In this document: in pieces, positions 16,704 through 24,961 of the stretch
How the letters are laid out: every line of letters starts with the position of its first letter
Numbering within the stretch: the stretch's first letter is position 1
NCBI GenBank assembly: GCA_905233255.1
Contig: CAJOCN010000034.1
Span: 1 to 34,262, forward strand
DNA from: Paludibacteraceae bacterium
GTDB lineage: Bacteria > Bacteroidota > Bacteroidia > Bacteroidales > Paludibacteraceae
Direction of reading: 5' to 3'
Length of the DNA stretch: 34,262 bases
The notes under the pieces: model-generated
Database searches by the model: none
Seen by the model: the letters and a program-made list of their open reading frames with translations, nothing else
What the model was told of the DNA's origin: nothing
Made by a program: the position numbers and the translations under genes

Positions 16704-17765
16704 ATGGAAGCTTCTCAATTCAAATCCGATCAATATGTACGTTTCTGCCCGGGCTGCGGCGACCACGCCATCTGCATGGCGCTCCAGAAAGCCATGGCGC
16801 AGATAGGTATCCCGACCCATCAGGTGGCAGTCATCTCCGGTATTGGTTGTTCCAGCCGCATGCCGCACTACCTCAACACCTACGGTTTCAATACGATTCA
16901 CGGTCGCGGCGGCGCGATCGCTACGGGCGTGAAGACAAGCCATCCGGAACTGACCGTTTGGCAGATGTCCGGCGACGGCGATTGTCTTGCTATCGGCGGA
17001 AACCATTTCATTCACGAGATACGCCGCAACGTGGATCTCAATGTGTGTATGTTCAACAACCGCATCTACGGTCTGACCAAAGGTCAGTACTCGCCCACCA
17101 GCCCGAAGGGCTTTGTCAGCAAGAGTAGTCCTTTCGGAACAGTCGAGCGTCCGTTTGTACCTGCAGAACTGGTACTGGGCGCACGGGGAACTTTCTTTGC
17201 CCGCACGCTGGATGTGGATGTGCCGACGACAGTAGATTGCCTCGTGGCTGCGCAGCAGCACAAGGGCGCATCGATTGTGGAATGCCTCGTCAACTGCGTG
17301 ATTTTCAACAACGGAACGCACGCGTGGATAGCTGACCGCGAGCTGCGTGCAGAACATTCCATCATCCTCAAGCACGGCGAGAAGATGATCTTCGGCAAGA
17401 ACAACGATAAAGGTCTTGCGCTCGAAATCAATACTCCCTCCCTTGAGAAGAGGGATGGGGAGGGGTTACTCCGTCTGATTGTCGTGCCCGCGGACGATCC
17501 TCGCGTACTCGTTCATGATGCCCACCGGCAGGACCCGACGCTCCATCGTCTCCTCGCTCTCATGGGACAGGAGAGAAACCTGGAAGTCAATGCTCCCTCT
17601 ATGGGGGAGACGGAGGGGGCTTTGCCGATCGCCCTCGGCGTCATCCGCGATGTGGAGGCGGAGACTTACAACGATGCAGTCAACGAGCAGATACAAAAAG
17701 TGCGCGCCTCGTCTAAGGCACACACGTTTGATGAACTGACTGCTACCCTCGAGCAGTGGAGTTAA
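16704..17765 (+). CDS. korB: 2-oxoglutarate (2-oxoacid):ferredoxin oxidoreductase, beta subunit
   Basis: The thiamine-pyrophosphate and iron-sulfur subunit that partners KorA; 353 residues. FCPGCGDHAIC near the N-terminus holds the Cys-x-x-Cys cluster ligands. GDGDCLAIGGNHFIHEIRRN is the TPP/Mg motif GDGD, followed by NNRIYGLTKGQYSPTS, which is typical of 2-oxoacid oxidoreductase beta chains. Two purine-rich repeat inserts lie in the C-terminal third: residues about 244-255 (SLEKRDGEGLL) and about 297-306 (SMGETEGA). The TAA stop overlaps the stop of the convergent rsgA within the palindrome GTTAAC. Confidence 0.93.
   Translation: MEASQFKSDQYVRFCPGCGDHAICMALQKAMAQIGIPTHQVAVISGIGCSSRMPHYLNTYGFNTIHGRGGAIATGVKTSHPELTVWQMSGDGDCLAIGGNHFIHEIRRNVDLNVCMFNNRIYGLTKGQYSPTSPKGFVSKSSPFGTVERPFVPAELVLGARGTFFARTLDVDVPTTVDCLVAAQQHKGASIVECLVNCVIFNNGTHAWIADRELRAEHSIILKHGEKMIFGKNNDKGLALEINTPSLEKRDGEGLLRLIVVPADDPRVLVHDAHRQDPTLHRLLALMGQERNLEVNAPSMGETEGALPIALGVIRDVEAETYNDAVNEQIQKVRASSKAHTFDELTATLEQWS
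17434..17468 (+). repeat. CTCCCTC..GAGAAGAGGGA repeat in korB
   Basis: The stretch CTCCCTCCCTTGAGAAGAGG, followed by GATGGGGAGGGG, belongs to the family seen at 17593-17620 and at the end of the C10 peptidase (21534-21571). The unit is an imperfect CCCTC/GAGGG palindrome. In frame; adds about 11 residues. Confidence 0.75.
17593..17620 (+). repeat. Second CTCCCTCT repeat in korB
   Basis: CTCCCTCTATGGGGGAGACG followed by GAGGGGGC, the same family as 17434-17468. Encodes part of NAPSMGETEGALPIAL. Confidence 0.7.
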
Positions 17766-18742
17766 CGGTATTTGGATTCGGTGCAGTCACCGAGCATGGA
17801 TAGATAGGATTCATAGCGGCTGATCGCTATGGATCCTTTTATTAGCGCCTCTTGTACGGCGCAACCCGGTTCGTTGGTGTGTGTGCAGTTGCCAAAACGG
17901 CAGTCGGCACTCGCGCGGAAGATATCTCGGAAGAAGTGCCCCACTTCCTCTCGCTCAAAATCAATCGTACCGAATCCTTTAATGCCCGGAGTGTCAATCA
18001 GCCATCCACGGAGATCTTCCTTCGTACATGGTACATCGTCCCTTTGTACTTGTAACTCATACATCTCGCTGAAGGTCGTGGTGTGCATGCCTTTGTCGTG
18101 GGCGTCGGAGATCTTACCGGTGCGGGTCATCTCGCGGCCGAAGAGCGCATTGAGGAGCGTGCTCTTGCCAACACCCGAGTTGCCGGAGAGCAGGGTTGTC
18201 TTGCCCGCGAACAGCGGCAAAATGTCTGACGGCTGAATGCTTAGAGCGGACATCTCAAATGTCTCATAGCCGATGGATTCGTAGAGTGCGCGCAGTTCTT
18301 TGAGATGCGCCAACTCTTCCTCATTGAGCAGGTCTATCTTATTAAATATAAGGATCGCGCGTACGCGATAAGCCTCGCAAGTAGCGAGAAAACGGTCGAT
18401 GAAAGTAGTGGAGGTCGCAGGGTGGTTGACGGTCACGATTAGCGCCACCTGATCCACGTTAGCTGCCAGAATATGACTCTCCTTGCTGAGGTTGGTAGAG
18501 CGCCGGATAATATAGTTCCGCCTGTCCTCCACCTCCGTGATCCAGAATGTCCCTTGTCCCTTGTCCTTTGTCCCTTGTCCTTTGTCACTTTGTACTTCCA
18601 CCCAGTCTCCCACCGCCACAGGGTTGGTACTACGGATGCCACGGATGCGGAAATTGCCCTTTACATGGCATTCCACATCCGTACCATCGTCCAACCGGAC
18701 GATGTAACTGCTACCCGTTGACTTAATGACTAATCCGCGCAC
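17762..18742 (-). CDS. rsgA: Ribosome small-subunit-dependent GTPase RsgA
   Basis: Circularly permuted GTPase that assists late 30S subunit maturation; 326 residues with a GTG start. The N-terminal OB domain is followed by G4 NKIDLL, G1 GNSGVGKSTLLN and G3 DTPG, the permuted order. The C-terminal zinc motif is CRFGNCTHTNEPGC. There are two in-frame array inserts: residues about 51-65 (DKGQGTKDKGQGT) in the OB domain, and about 229-241 (QVQRDDVPCTK) between the switch region and WLIDTPG. The second shares 24 identical nucleotides with waaA. Last gene of the long minus-strand run; convergent with korB with overlapping stop codons. Confidence 0.95.
   Translation of the reverse strand: MRGLVIKSTGSSYIVRLDDGTDVECHVKGNFRIRGIRSTNPVAVGDWVEVQSDKGQGTKDKGQGTFWITEVEDRRNYIIRRSTNLSKESHILAANVDQVALIVTVNHPATSTTFIDRFLATCEAYRVRAILIFNKIDLLNEEELAHLKELRALYESIGYETFEMSALSIQPSDILPLFAGKTTLLSGNSGVGKSTLLNALFGREMTRTGKISDAHDKGMHTTTFSEMYELQVQRDDVPCTKEDLRGWLIDTPGIKGFGTIDFEREEVGHFFRDIFRASADCRFGNCTHTNEPGCAVQEALIKGSIAISRYESYLSMLGDCTESKYR
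18020..18055 (-). repeat. In-gene tract in rsgA sharing 24 nt with waaA
   Basis: Positions 18032-18055 are identical to 28522-28545 in waaA, and both are read in the same frame to give QVQRDDV. The tract is made of GTACTTC/GTACATG/GTACATC-type heptamers. Confidence 0.9.
18550..18592 (-). repeat. Heptamers TCCCTTG/TCCTTTG in rsgA
   Basis: TCCCTTG, TCCCTTG, TCCTTTG, TCCCTTG and TCCTTTG, then TCACTTTG. Three heptamers make 21 nt, so the protein shows a 7-residue period, DKGQGTK, in the OB domain. Confidence 0.95.
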
Positions 18743-18767
18743 ACCGATTTGCCGAACGCGACCGCGA

Positions 18768-19331
18768 TTAAACAGTCATGATCTCTTTTTCCTTGGCGGC
18801 GTAGAGGGCATCGACTTTAGCGACATATTTGTCGTGAGTCTTTTGCATCTCCTCCTCGGCGTCTTTCTCTACGTCCTCGCTCAGACCGTTCTTGACGAGT
18901 TTCTTGAACTCCTCGATGGCGTCGCGGCGGGCGTTGCGGATGGACATCTTGGCGGTCTCTGTCTCGGCCTTACACTGCTTGCACAGTTCGCGGCGGCGTT
19001 CCTCGGTCAGCGGAGGAAGGATCAGACGGATCGTCTCGCCGTTGTTGGATGGAGCGAGGCCGATGTTCGAGTTGATGATGGCGCGCTCGATCTCGCTAAT
19101 CAGTTTTTTCTCCCACGGAGTGATGGCGATCGTGCGGGCGTCCGGGGTGGTGACCGTTGCGCAGGAACTCAACGGCGACAGGGTGCCGTAATACTCAATC
19201 TTGATCGGATCCAGGATACGAGGGTTGGCTTTACCTGCACGAATGTGCTGAAGGGTATCGTCTAAGTGAGCGACTGCGTTCTGCATCTGTTCTTCGGCTG
19301 CAGACTCAAATAATTCGAGTTCGTCTTCCAT
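18768..19331 (-). CDS. frr: Ribosome recycling factor
   Basis: Releases the ribosome from mRNA after termination, together with EF-G; 187 residues, standard length. [21 protein letters not shown] and [18 protein letters not shown] are family signatures. [27 protein letters not shown] marks the start of the second long helix. Clean copy with no internal array. The ATG follows the heptamer array after pyrH, the usual frr partner. Confidence 0.97.
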   Translation of the reverse strand: MEDELELFESAAEEQMQNAVAHLDDTLQHIRAGKANPRILDPIKIEYYGTLSPLSSCATVTTPDARTIAITPWEKKLISEIERAIINSNIGLAPSNNGETIRLILPPLTEERRRELCKQCKAETETAKMSIRNARRDAIEEFKKLVKNGLSEDVEKDAEEEMQKTHDKYVAKVDALYAAKEKEIMTV

Positions 19332-19332
19332 A

Positions 19333-19360
19333 ATTCGTAATTTGTAATTCGTAATTTGTA
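19333..19360 (-). repeat. Four heptamers (ATTCGTA/ATTTGTA) between pyrH and frr
   Basis: The array lies between the pyrH TGA (19365-19367) and the frr ATG (19331). On the sense strand it reads TACGAAT/TACAAAT without stop triplets, an exception to the rule seen in other linkers. Confidence 0.9.
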
Positions 19361-19364
19361 TTTG

Positions 19365-20069
19365 TCACGGAGTGACCAGAGTGCCGATGGCCTCTCCGTT
19401 GATAACTTTTTCGAGATTGCCGGGGACATCCATGTTAAAGACGTAGATCGGCATGCCGTTCTCTTTGCACATCACGGTAGCGGTCTGGTCCATGACTTTC
19501 AGTCCGCGGCGGATGACCTCGTCGTAAGTGATCTCGGTGAACTTGGTGGCCGTCGGGTCTTTCTCGGGGTCGGCAGTGTAGATGCCGTCCACGCGGGTGC
19601 CTTTGAGCATCACGTCCGCCTTGATCTCCAACGCGCGCAGAGACGAACCGGTGTCCGTCGTGAAGTACGGGCTGCCTGTGCCGCCGGCGAGAATGACTAC
19701 ATTGCCTTTCTCCAGTAAGCGTATCGCTTTGGCAGGGCTGTAGAAATCGCCGATTGGCTCCATGCGGATAGAGGTCAGCACGCGTACCGGCTGACCGATA
19801 GCCTCCAATGCCGACGCCAAAGCCAAGGCATTGATAACAGTAGCTAACATACCCATCTGGTCGCCTTTCACGCGGTCGAAACCTTTCTGGGCACCGCTCA
19901 ACCCGCGGAAGATGTTTCCTCCGCCAATGACGATGCCGATCTGTACACCTTTCCCGGCAATCGCTTTGACCTGCTCGGCGTATTCCGCCAAATGCTGGGT
20001 ATCAATGCCTTGTTTGTTGGCGCCTGCCAGACTCTCGCCTGACAATTTCAGTAATATTCGCTTAAACAT
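19365..20069 (-). CDS. pyrH: UMP kinase
   Basis: Phosphorylates UMP to UDP with ATP in pyrimidine nucleotide synthesis; cytoplasmic hexamer. MFKRILLKLSGESLAG is the canonical start. The frame is open upstream, but those codons are array DNA, so 20069 is chosen and gives 234 residues, normal for the family. IGIVIGGGNIFRG and GTGSPYFTTDTGSSLRA are phosphate- and UMP-binding loops. It directly follows a 50-bp repeat shared with the upstream linker. Confidence 0.96.
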   Translation of the reverse strand: MFKRILLKLSGESLAGANKQGIDTQHLAEYAEQVKAIAGKGVQIGIVIGGGNIFRGLSGAQKGFDRVKGDQMGMLATVINALALASALEAIGQPVRVLTSIRMEPIGDFYSPAKAIRLLEKGNVVILAGGTGSPYFTTDTGSSLRALEIKADVMLKGTRVDGIYTADPEKDPTATKFTEITYDEVIRRGLKVMDQTATVMCKENGMPIYVFNMDVPGNLEKVINGEAIGTLVTP

Positions 20070-20070
20070 T

Positions 20071-20120
20071 TTTAGTCTTTTGTCTTTTAGCAGCTTCAGC
20101 TGCGGTCTTTCTACTTTGAG
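20071..20120 (-). repeat. 50-bp direct repeat, copy 1 (carbonic anhydrase to pyrH linker)
   Basis: All 50 bases are identical to 20684-20733. It holds heptamer-like GTCTTTT and CTACTTT units around the palindrome GCAGCTTCAGCTGC. It ends just before the pyrH start. The rest of the linker (20121-20159) is unique DNA. Confidence 0.95.
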
Positions 20121-20159
20121 TACGGAGGACTGCCTGTGGCCGTCCGAACCGAGCAAGGT

Positions 20160-20684
20160 CTATTTGTACCAACTTGCGTACATCGCATAGTTGTTGGCGA
20201 TGGTTTTGTTGATCTCTTCGGTCTGCGCGGGGTCGGCTTTCTTGATGAATTTCGCCGGTACGCCGCCCCAAATCTCATGAGGACCGATCTGCGTGCCCTT
20301 GAGTACCAGCGCTCCCGCCGCCACGATTGCACCCTCGCCCACGTGGGCGCCGTCGAGTAGGGTGGAACCCATGCCGATGAGCGCGTAGTCATCCACATCC
20401 GCGCCGTGGATCGTCACGTTGTGCCCCACCGACACGTAGTCGCCTAACGTGATGGTCGATTTCTTGTAGAGCGTGTGAAGCACCGCACCGTCCTGAATGT
20501 TGCAATGTTTGCCGATGGTGATGGTGTTCACGTCCCCGCGTAGCACAGAGTTGAACCACAGACTCGTTCCCTCGCCCACCGTCACATCGCCGACCACCGT
20601 GGCGTTTTCTGCCATGAACACGTCGTCGGCAATGCGCGGTACTAACAATTCACCATTACGGTTAATAGATTTAACTAATGCCAT
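20160..20684 (-). CDS. Gamma-class carbonic anhydrase family protein
   Basis: A left-handed beta-helix hexapeptide-repeat protein of 174 residues. Repeats of the form (V/I)GxGxx run through residues about 25-130. Three conserved histidines that bind metal in the gamma class are present: in VLHTLY and two in VGHNVTIHG. The family hydrates CO2 or binds acyl groups (YrdA/CaiE-like), so the activity is not certain. Its linkers on both sides carry the same 50-bp repeat. Confidence 0.9.
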   Translation of the reverse strand: MALVKSINRNGELLVPRIADDVFMAENATVVGDVTVGEGTSLWFNSVLRGDVNTITIGKHCNIQDGAVLHTLYKKSTITLGDYVSVGHNVTIHGADVDDYALIGMGSTLLDGAHVGEGAIVAAGALVLKGTQIGPHEIWGGVPAKFIKKADPAQTEEINKTIANNYAMYASWYK

Positions 20685-20733
20685 TTAGTCTTTTGTCTTT
20701 TAGCAGCTTCAGCTGCGGTCTTTCTACTTTGAG
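20684..20733 (-). repeat. 50-bp direct repeat, copy 2 (tpiA to carbonic anhydrase linker)
   Basis: Perfect copy of 20071-20120. It continues into GAGCGAAGCGGTCTA, a motif also found in lepA, hisS and, with one change, before the DoxX-like gene (26090). Confidence 0.95.
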
Positions 20734-20745
20734 CGAAGCGGTCTA

Positions 20746-21495
20746 TTATCGTGCAGCAATGATGGCGAGGAATTTCTCTGCTACGAGAGCGGCACCGCCA
20801 ATCAGACCGCCGTCGATATCCGGGCAAGCGAACAACTCGGCTGCGTTCTTCTCGTTGCAGCTTCCGCCGTAGAGGATAGTCGTGTCCTCGGCTGCCTCTT
20901 TGCCGTATTTCTCGGCGACGAGGCTACGGATGTATGCGTGGATCTCCTCTGCCTGTGCCGGAGTAGCGGTCAGGCCAGTACCGATAGCCCATACCGGCTC
21001 GTAAGCGAGGGTGATATTCTTCCACTCCTCTGCGCTCAGACCGAATACGGAGCCTTCCAACTGTGCTTTCACTACCTCGTTCTGCTTGCCAGCCTCGCGC
21101 TCCTCTTTCACTTCGCCGATGCAGAAGATTACCTTCAGACCGTTAGCCAGAGCCAGACGTACTTTCTCTGCCAGCATCTCATAGCTCTCTGCGTAGTACT
21201 GACGACGCTCCGAGTGACCTAAAATCACGTACTCCGCACCGGTCGATTTAACCATCTCTGCGGATACCTCGCCGGTGTAAGCACCCTTCTCGTGATCAGC
21301 GCAGTTCTCGGCTGCCACTTTGATCGGCGAACCCTTGAGCAGTTCCGCTACGGTAGCCAGATGAATGAACGGCGTACCGATTACCACTGCGCATGAGGGG
21401 TTCTTTACTGCTGCTTTCAACTCGGTAGCCAAGGCTACACCTTCCTGCAGGTTCTTGTTCATTTTCCAGTTACCTGCAACCATTTTTGTTCTCAT
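20746..21495 (-). CDS. tpiA: Triosephosphate isomerase
   Basis: Interconverts dihydroxyacetone phosphate and glyceraldehyde 3-phosphate; 249 residues, usual length. NWKMNKN carries the catalytic Lys, VILGHSERR the catalytic His, [11 protein letters not shown] the catalytic Glu and flexible loop, and [11 protein letters not shown] the phosphate site. No array insertion. The stop is followed by the repeat linker to the carbonic anhydrase gene. Confidence 0.98.
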   Translation of the reverse strand: MRTKMVAGNWKMNKNLQEGVALATELKAAVKNPSCAVVIGTPFIHLATVAELLKGSPIKVAAENCADHEKGAYTGEVSAEMVKSTGAEYVILGHSERRQYYAESYEMLAEKVRLALANGLKVIFCIGEVKEEREAGKQNEVVKAQLEGSVFGLSAEEWKNITLAYEPVWAIGTGLTATPAQAEEIHAYIRSLVAEKYGKEAAEDTTILYGGSCNEKNAAELFACPDIDGGLIGGAALVAEKFLAIIAAR

Positions 21496-21517
21496 AATCG
21501 TATATATTTAGTTAAAA

Positions 21518-23497
21518 TTAGTCTATTACTTTTAACTCCCTCTCCTGAGGAGAGGGGCGGGGTGAGGTTAAATCTTCTGTCCGAGGACGGTGAATAACAA
21601 TCTGTCCGTTCTCCACTATCTTCACGGCCTTCTCTGCCACTCCCGTATTCTCAATCGCAGAAGCTGTTGCCTTGCGCACGAAGAGGCTCGGCAGAATCAT
21701 ATTCTTGTTGGTCGGCGTCGTAGTAGCGTAGGTGGTGAAACGTGAATTGCCTTGGTTATAATTATAGAGGAAACGACCCTTAGTCTCATCGCTGTTTAAT
21801 ATGGTTGCCTCTCCGGCTGTGATTGAGATGCTCCATGTAGAAGCACCGCTGTTGGCAAACTTGACTTTCTTTACATCGGTAGCTACGAGCAATTGACCAT
21901 TGTTTGTGAAGGTCCAATAGTTGCCGGATTGGCCGACAGTCATGATTTTTACTTCGCTATTGTCACTCAGCATGACTTGGTTATTGGTGATCGTTATGTC
22001 CTCTATGTTAAACCAGTTTGAATTACTGTTGGAGCCTTCTCCGGCAGCGGCTTGGTTCTTGGAACTGCAAACTAAGATCACTTCATCGCCGGCAGCAAGG
22101 TTGTTGATATTTGTCAGCAGAGTAAATGCGCCTGTACCGGGAGTCGGATCATCACCCGGCTGTACCTCCGGATCCGTCGGGTCGGTAGGTTCTACATAAC
22201 CGGTGCTATCCGGTACGATACCTATAATAACGGCTTGATCATCGTTAAAATCGTAGCTGCCGCCTCCGGCACCGCCGCTTTCGGGAACCAGATTGTCGAG
22301 GGCGAAGAAACCATCGTTCTCACCTGACCAACCCCAGTTGAAGTGGAATTTGCCATCGCTGTCATAGCCGTCACAAATAAAGCTATGACCGCCGGTATAA
22401 TTTTCTTCGTCGTCATAGCCGGCTCCATCATACATGATTGGACGCCGTTTATTCAGTTCGGCTTTCAACATGGCTGTCCACTTTGCAGGATTCCACGAAT
22501 CATAGTACTTCCAGCCTTCGTATTCATAACCATCGCGCATGTAGCTGACAATACTGTCTTTGTTGTAGCCGAAATGTCTCCACAGGGCGTTCTCTGCGCA
22601 CTGTGTATATTCCTCGTCACCATAGTTACAGGTGTAGGTTCCCGAACCGTCATAATCATCTCCACCGTACATCATTTCGGTTGCCACACCGCAATGAAAC
22701 ATCAACGTTGCTACCGCAGTCTTTTGTTCAGTGGTTGACCTGCCTGCATAGGAGTTCTTCATATTCGCCCAGTCGTACGTCGTGTTGCCGAAATCAGCAG
22801 TGAGTTTACCCGGATAGATAGTAATAGTCTCTTGGTACTCTCCGGCGTCGTCATAAATCTCCATTACCGGTTGGTAGGAGTGCGAACCCGTTCCTTTCTT
22901 CGGCCACTGCCAGTAGTTCATTACCTGTGCCATAGCCGTAGCCACGCAGCCGGTATAGGCTTTGTTGTTACCGCTGCCCGGACAGAGGTTATTGTACGGC
23001 GAACCTTGATCCCATTTCGTTTGAATCAGCGGACCGACTATCGTAGTCGCTTTCGCCTTCCGCGCACTCTGGCGGAGCGCTTTCCATTCGGCTTGCGTCT
23101 CCTTGGCGGCTACCAAACCGTCTGTCTCAACGTGTTGGATGAACGTGTCGTACTTACCCATCCATCGGCGCAGGTTAGCCGGCATATTATCTGTGCGGAA
23201 ATGGCCTGTCTCCGAATACGCCAGAACCGGAGTCACTGCATCGTTGGCAGCGATGATGACCCATCCTTCACCGTCGGCGTTCTCATAGAGGTAATACTGC
23301 GGCTTTGCCGTAGTGGTGTTCATCGCTTTGCGCACCATTCGCTTGACCGGAGCGGCAACCTGTGCACCGCCCGTCGTTGCCGGTGCTACGTTCATGAAGT
23401 TGTTTGCCACGAGCGCGGCATCTTCCTCACTCACGCGCTCCGCAAATAGTGTCGCTGACACCAATAAGGCAATTATGCCGATACAATACTTCTTCAT
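21518..23497 (-). CDS. Secreted C10-family (streptopain-like) cysteine peptidase with extra C-terminal domain
   Basis: The start at 23497 (ATG) is preferred over a GTG three codons earlier; 659 residues. The signal peptide ends near LFA. The pro-domain (Spi/pro-streptopain type) spans about 20-155. In the catalytic domain, Cys is in YTGCVATAMAQ (C184), His in GGHSFICDGY (H371), and the Trp motif is FNWGW. A linker rich in P, D and T leads to a beta-rich domain (about 460-620) of the kind common on secreted Bacteroidetes proteins. The last 30 residues start like the tail of the neighbouring peptidase (VKIVENGQIVI) and then run into repeat-coded LTSPRPSPQERE, which supplies the stop region. Likely exported and degrading extracellular protein. 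Confidence 0.9.
   Translation of the reverse strand: MKKYCIGIIALLVSATLFAERVSEEDAALVANNFMNVAPATTGGAQVAAPVKRMVRKAMNTTTAKPQYYLYENADGEGWVIIAANDAVTPVLAYSETGHFRTDNMPANLRRWMGKYDTFIQHVETDGLVAAKETQAEWKALRQSARKAKATTIVGPLIQTKWDQGSPYNNLCPGSGNNKAYTGCVATAMAQVMNYWQWPKKGTGSHSYQPVMEIYDDAGEYQETITIYPGKLTADFGNTTYDWANMKNSYAGRSTTEQKTAVATLMFHCGVATEMMYGGDDYDGSGTYTCNYGDEEYTQCAENALWRHFGYNKDSIVSYMRDGYEYEGWKYYDSWNPAKWTAMLKAELNKRRPIMYDGAGYDDEENYTGGHSFICDGYDSDGKFHFNWGWSGENDGFFALDNLVPESGGAGGGSYDFNDDQAVIIGIVPDSTGYVEPTDPTDPEVQPGDDPTPGTGAFTLLTNINNLAAGDEVILVCSSKNQAAAGEGSNSNSNWFNIEDITITNNQVMLSDNSEVKIMTVGQSGNYWTFTNNGQLLVATDVKKVKFANSGASTWSISITAGEATILNSDETKGRFLYNYNQGNSRFTTYATTTPTNKNMILPSLFVRKATASAIENTGVAEKAVKIVENGQIVIHRPRTEDLTSPRPSPQERELKVID
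21534..21571 (-). repeat. CTCCCTCTCCTGAGGAGAGG palindromic repeat at the peptidase 3' end
   Basis: The imperfect palindrome CCCTCTCCTGAGGAGAGGGG and its GGGGTGAGG flank form the same family as in korB. It encodes LTSPRPSPQERE and replaces the expected peptidase tail. Confidence 0.8.
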
Positions 23498-23506
23498 GTT
23501 CTTCAC

Positions 23507-24934
23507 TTATTTGATTTTCTGTCCCATTACATTATATACATCATCTCCGCGAAGAATCAATACCTGACCATCCTGCAGCACTTTGGTGGCTTTCTCCGTG
23601 TACTGCATCTCCTCTATTCCCTCCGGCCTGTCCGGCTCAATACCAATCAGCACATCCTGGTTGTAACTGAATTCATAACTTCCTCCGCCGGCACCACCGC
23701 TACCGAGGGTGAGACTGGAGAGTTTGAAAAAGCCGTCACTGTATCCGGACCAACCCCAGTTGAAATGGAAATAGTCGTTACTGTTATAACCGTCGCAGAT
23801 AAAACTGTGACCGCCTCCATCTTGATCACCTCCGCCATACAGAATAGGCCGTCCTTTGTCCAGCTCGGCTTTGACCATGGCTGTCCAATCCTCGTCACTC
23901 CATTTTTCGTAATAAGTTGTTCTGCCATAAGTATATCCGTCGCGCATGTAGCCGGTGAGACCTGATTTCTTATACTTGAAATATTTGACGATGGCGCTCT
24001 GAATAGATTGGTCGTCGCTCCAATCGCCGTAGTTGAGGGTATAGGTACCTGATCCGCCGTCATCGTCGTTGCCGTACATCATTTCGCAGGCTACGCCGAC
24101 GTGGTACATGAGAGTAGCAACGGCTGCTTTCTCATCGTCTGTGACAGTGGCGTATTCCATATATTGTTTGGTGAATCTGCTTATGTATGTATATTTATTC
24201 CGCATATTAGCCCAATCGTAAGTGGTGTTGCCGAAGTTCGCCGAGAGGGTGCTCGTGTACCGTTTTGAACTTGCTCCCCAGTCACTATTGGGATCGAGGG
24301 GTTTGTAGGAGTGACTGCCGGTACCATTTACCGGCCATTTCCAGTAGTTCATAATCTGAGCCATCGCAGTAGCAACGCAGCCGGTGTAAGCTTTGTCGGA
24401 GCCGGTTCCCGGGCAGAGGTTATTGTACGGTGAACCTTGATCCCATTTAGTCTCAATGAGCGGGCTTACAACGGTTGCTGCTTTGGCCTTTCGTACAGAC
24501 TTACGGAGGCCGTCCCATTCCGCTTTCGCCTCCTCGCCGGCCACCACGCCATCGGCTCCGATCTTAGTGATAAACCGGTCATACAGACCCATCCAATGAC
24601 GGATATTAGACGGCATATTATCTGTGCGGAAATGGCCTGTCTCCGAATACGCCAGAACCGGAGTCACTGCATCGTTGGCAGCAATGATGACCCATCCCTC
24701 GCCATCGGCGTTCTCGTAGAGATAATACTGCGGCTCTGCCGTAGTAGTGTTTACCGCTTTGCGTACCATTCGCTTAACGGGAGCGGCAACCTGTTGTGCT
24801 CCGCCCGTCGTTGCCGGTGATACGTTCATGAAATTGTTCGCTACGAGCGCGGCATCTGCCTCACTCACGCGCTCTGCCCATAGCGTCATCGTCGACGCCA
24901 GAAGGGCAATCATTCCTACAAAAATCTTTCTCAT
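23507..24934 (-). CDS. Secreted C10-family cysteine peptidase, tandem paralogue
   Basis: The start at 24934 (ATG, MRKIFVGMIALLASTMTLWA signal) is preferred over an upstream TTG; 475 residues. Pro-domain about 21-157; catalytic C186 in YTGCVATAMAQ, His in GGGHSFICDGY, FNWGW motif near the end. The last residues KVLQDGQVLILRGDDVYNVMGQKIK form a short tail typical of secreted Bacteroidales proteins. Pro-domain DNA is almost identical to the downstream copy, including a block of about 80 bp at 24615-24698 against 23187-23270. Nine bases separate its stop from the next ATG, so the two are cotranscribed. Confidence 0.92.
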   Translation of the reverse strand: MRKIFVGMIALLASTMTLWAERVSEADAALVANNFMNVSPATTGGAQQVAAPVKRMVRKAVNTTTAEPQYYLYENADGEGWVIIAANDAVTPVLAYSETGHFRTDNMPSNIRHWMGLYDRFITKIGADGVVAGEEAKAEWDGLRKSVRKAKAATVVSPLIETKWDQGSPYNNLCPGTGSDKAYTGCVATAMAQIMNYWKWPVNGTGSHSYKPLDPNSDWGASSKRYTSTLSANFGNTTYDWANMRNKYTYISRFTKQYMEYATVTDDEKAAVATLMYHVGVACEMMYGNDDDGGSGTYTLNYGDWSDDQSIQSAIVKYFKYKKSGLTGYMRDGYTYGRTTYYEKWSDEDWTAMVKAELDKGRPILYGGGDQDGGGHSFICDGYNSNDYFHFNWGWSGYSDGFFKLSSLTLGSGGAGGGSYEFSYNQDVLIGIEPDRPEGIEEMQYTEKATKVLQDGQVLILRGDDVYNVMGQKIK

Positions 24935-24961
24935 TGTTCTTTCAATATTTGCGTTCAATAA

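Noticed and set aside
16437..17375. 312-codon antisense frame opposite korA/korB
   Set aside because: Spans two real genes on the other strand and shows no recognisable motif.
18741..18763. Similarity of ACACCGATTTGCCGAACGCG to 290-308
   Set aside because: About 17 matching bases with one indel; could be chance, and no structure or context links the two places.
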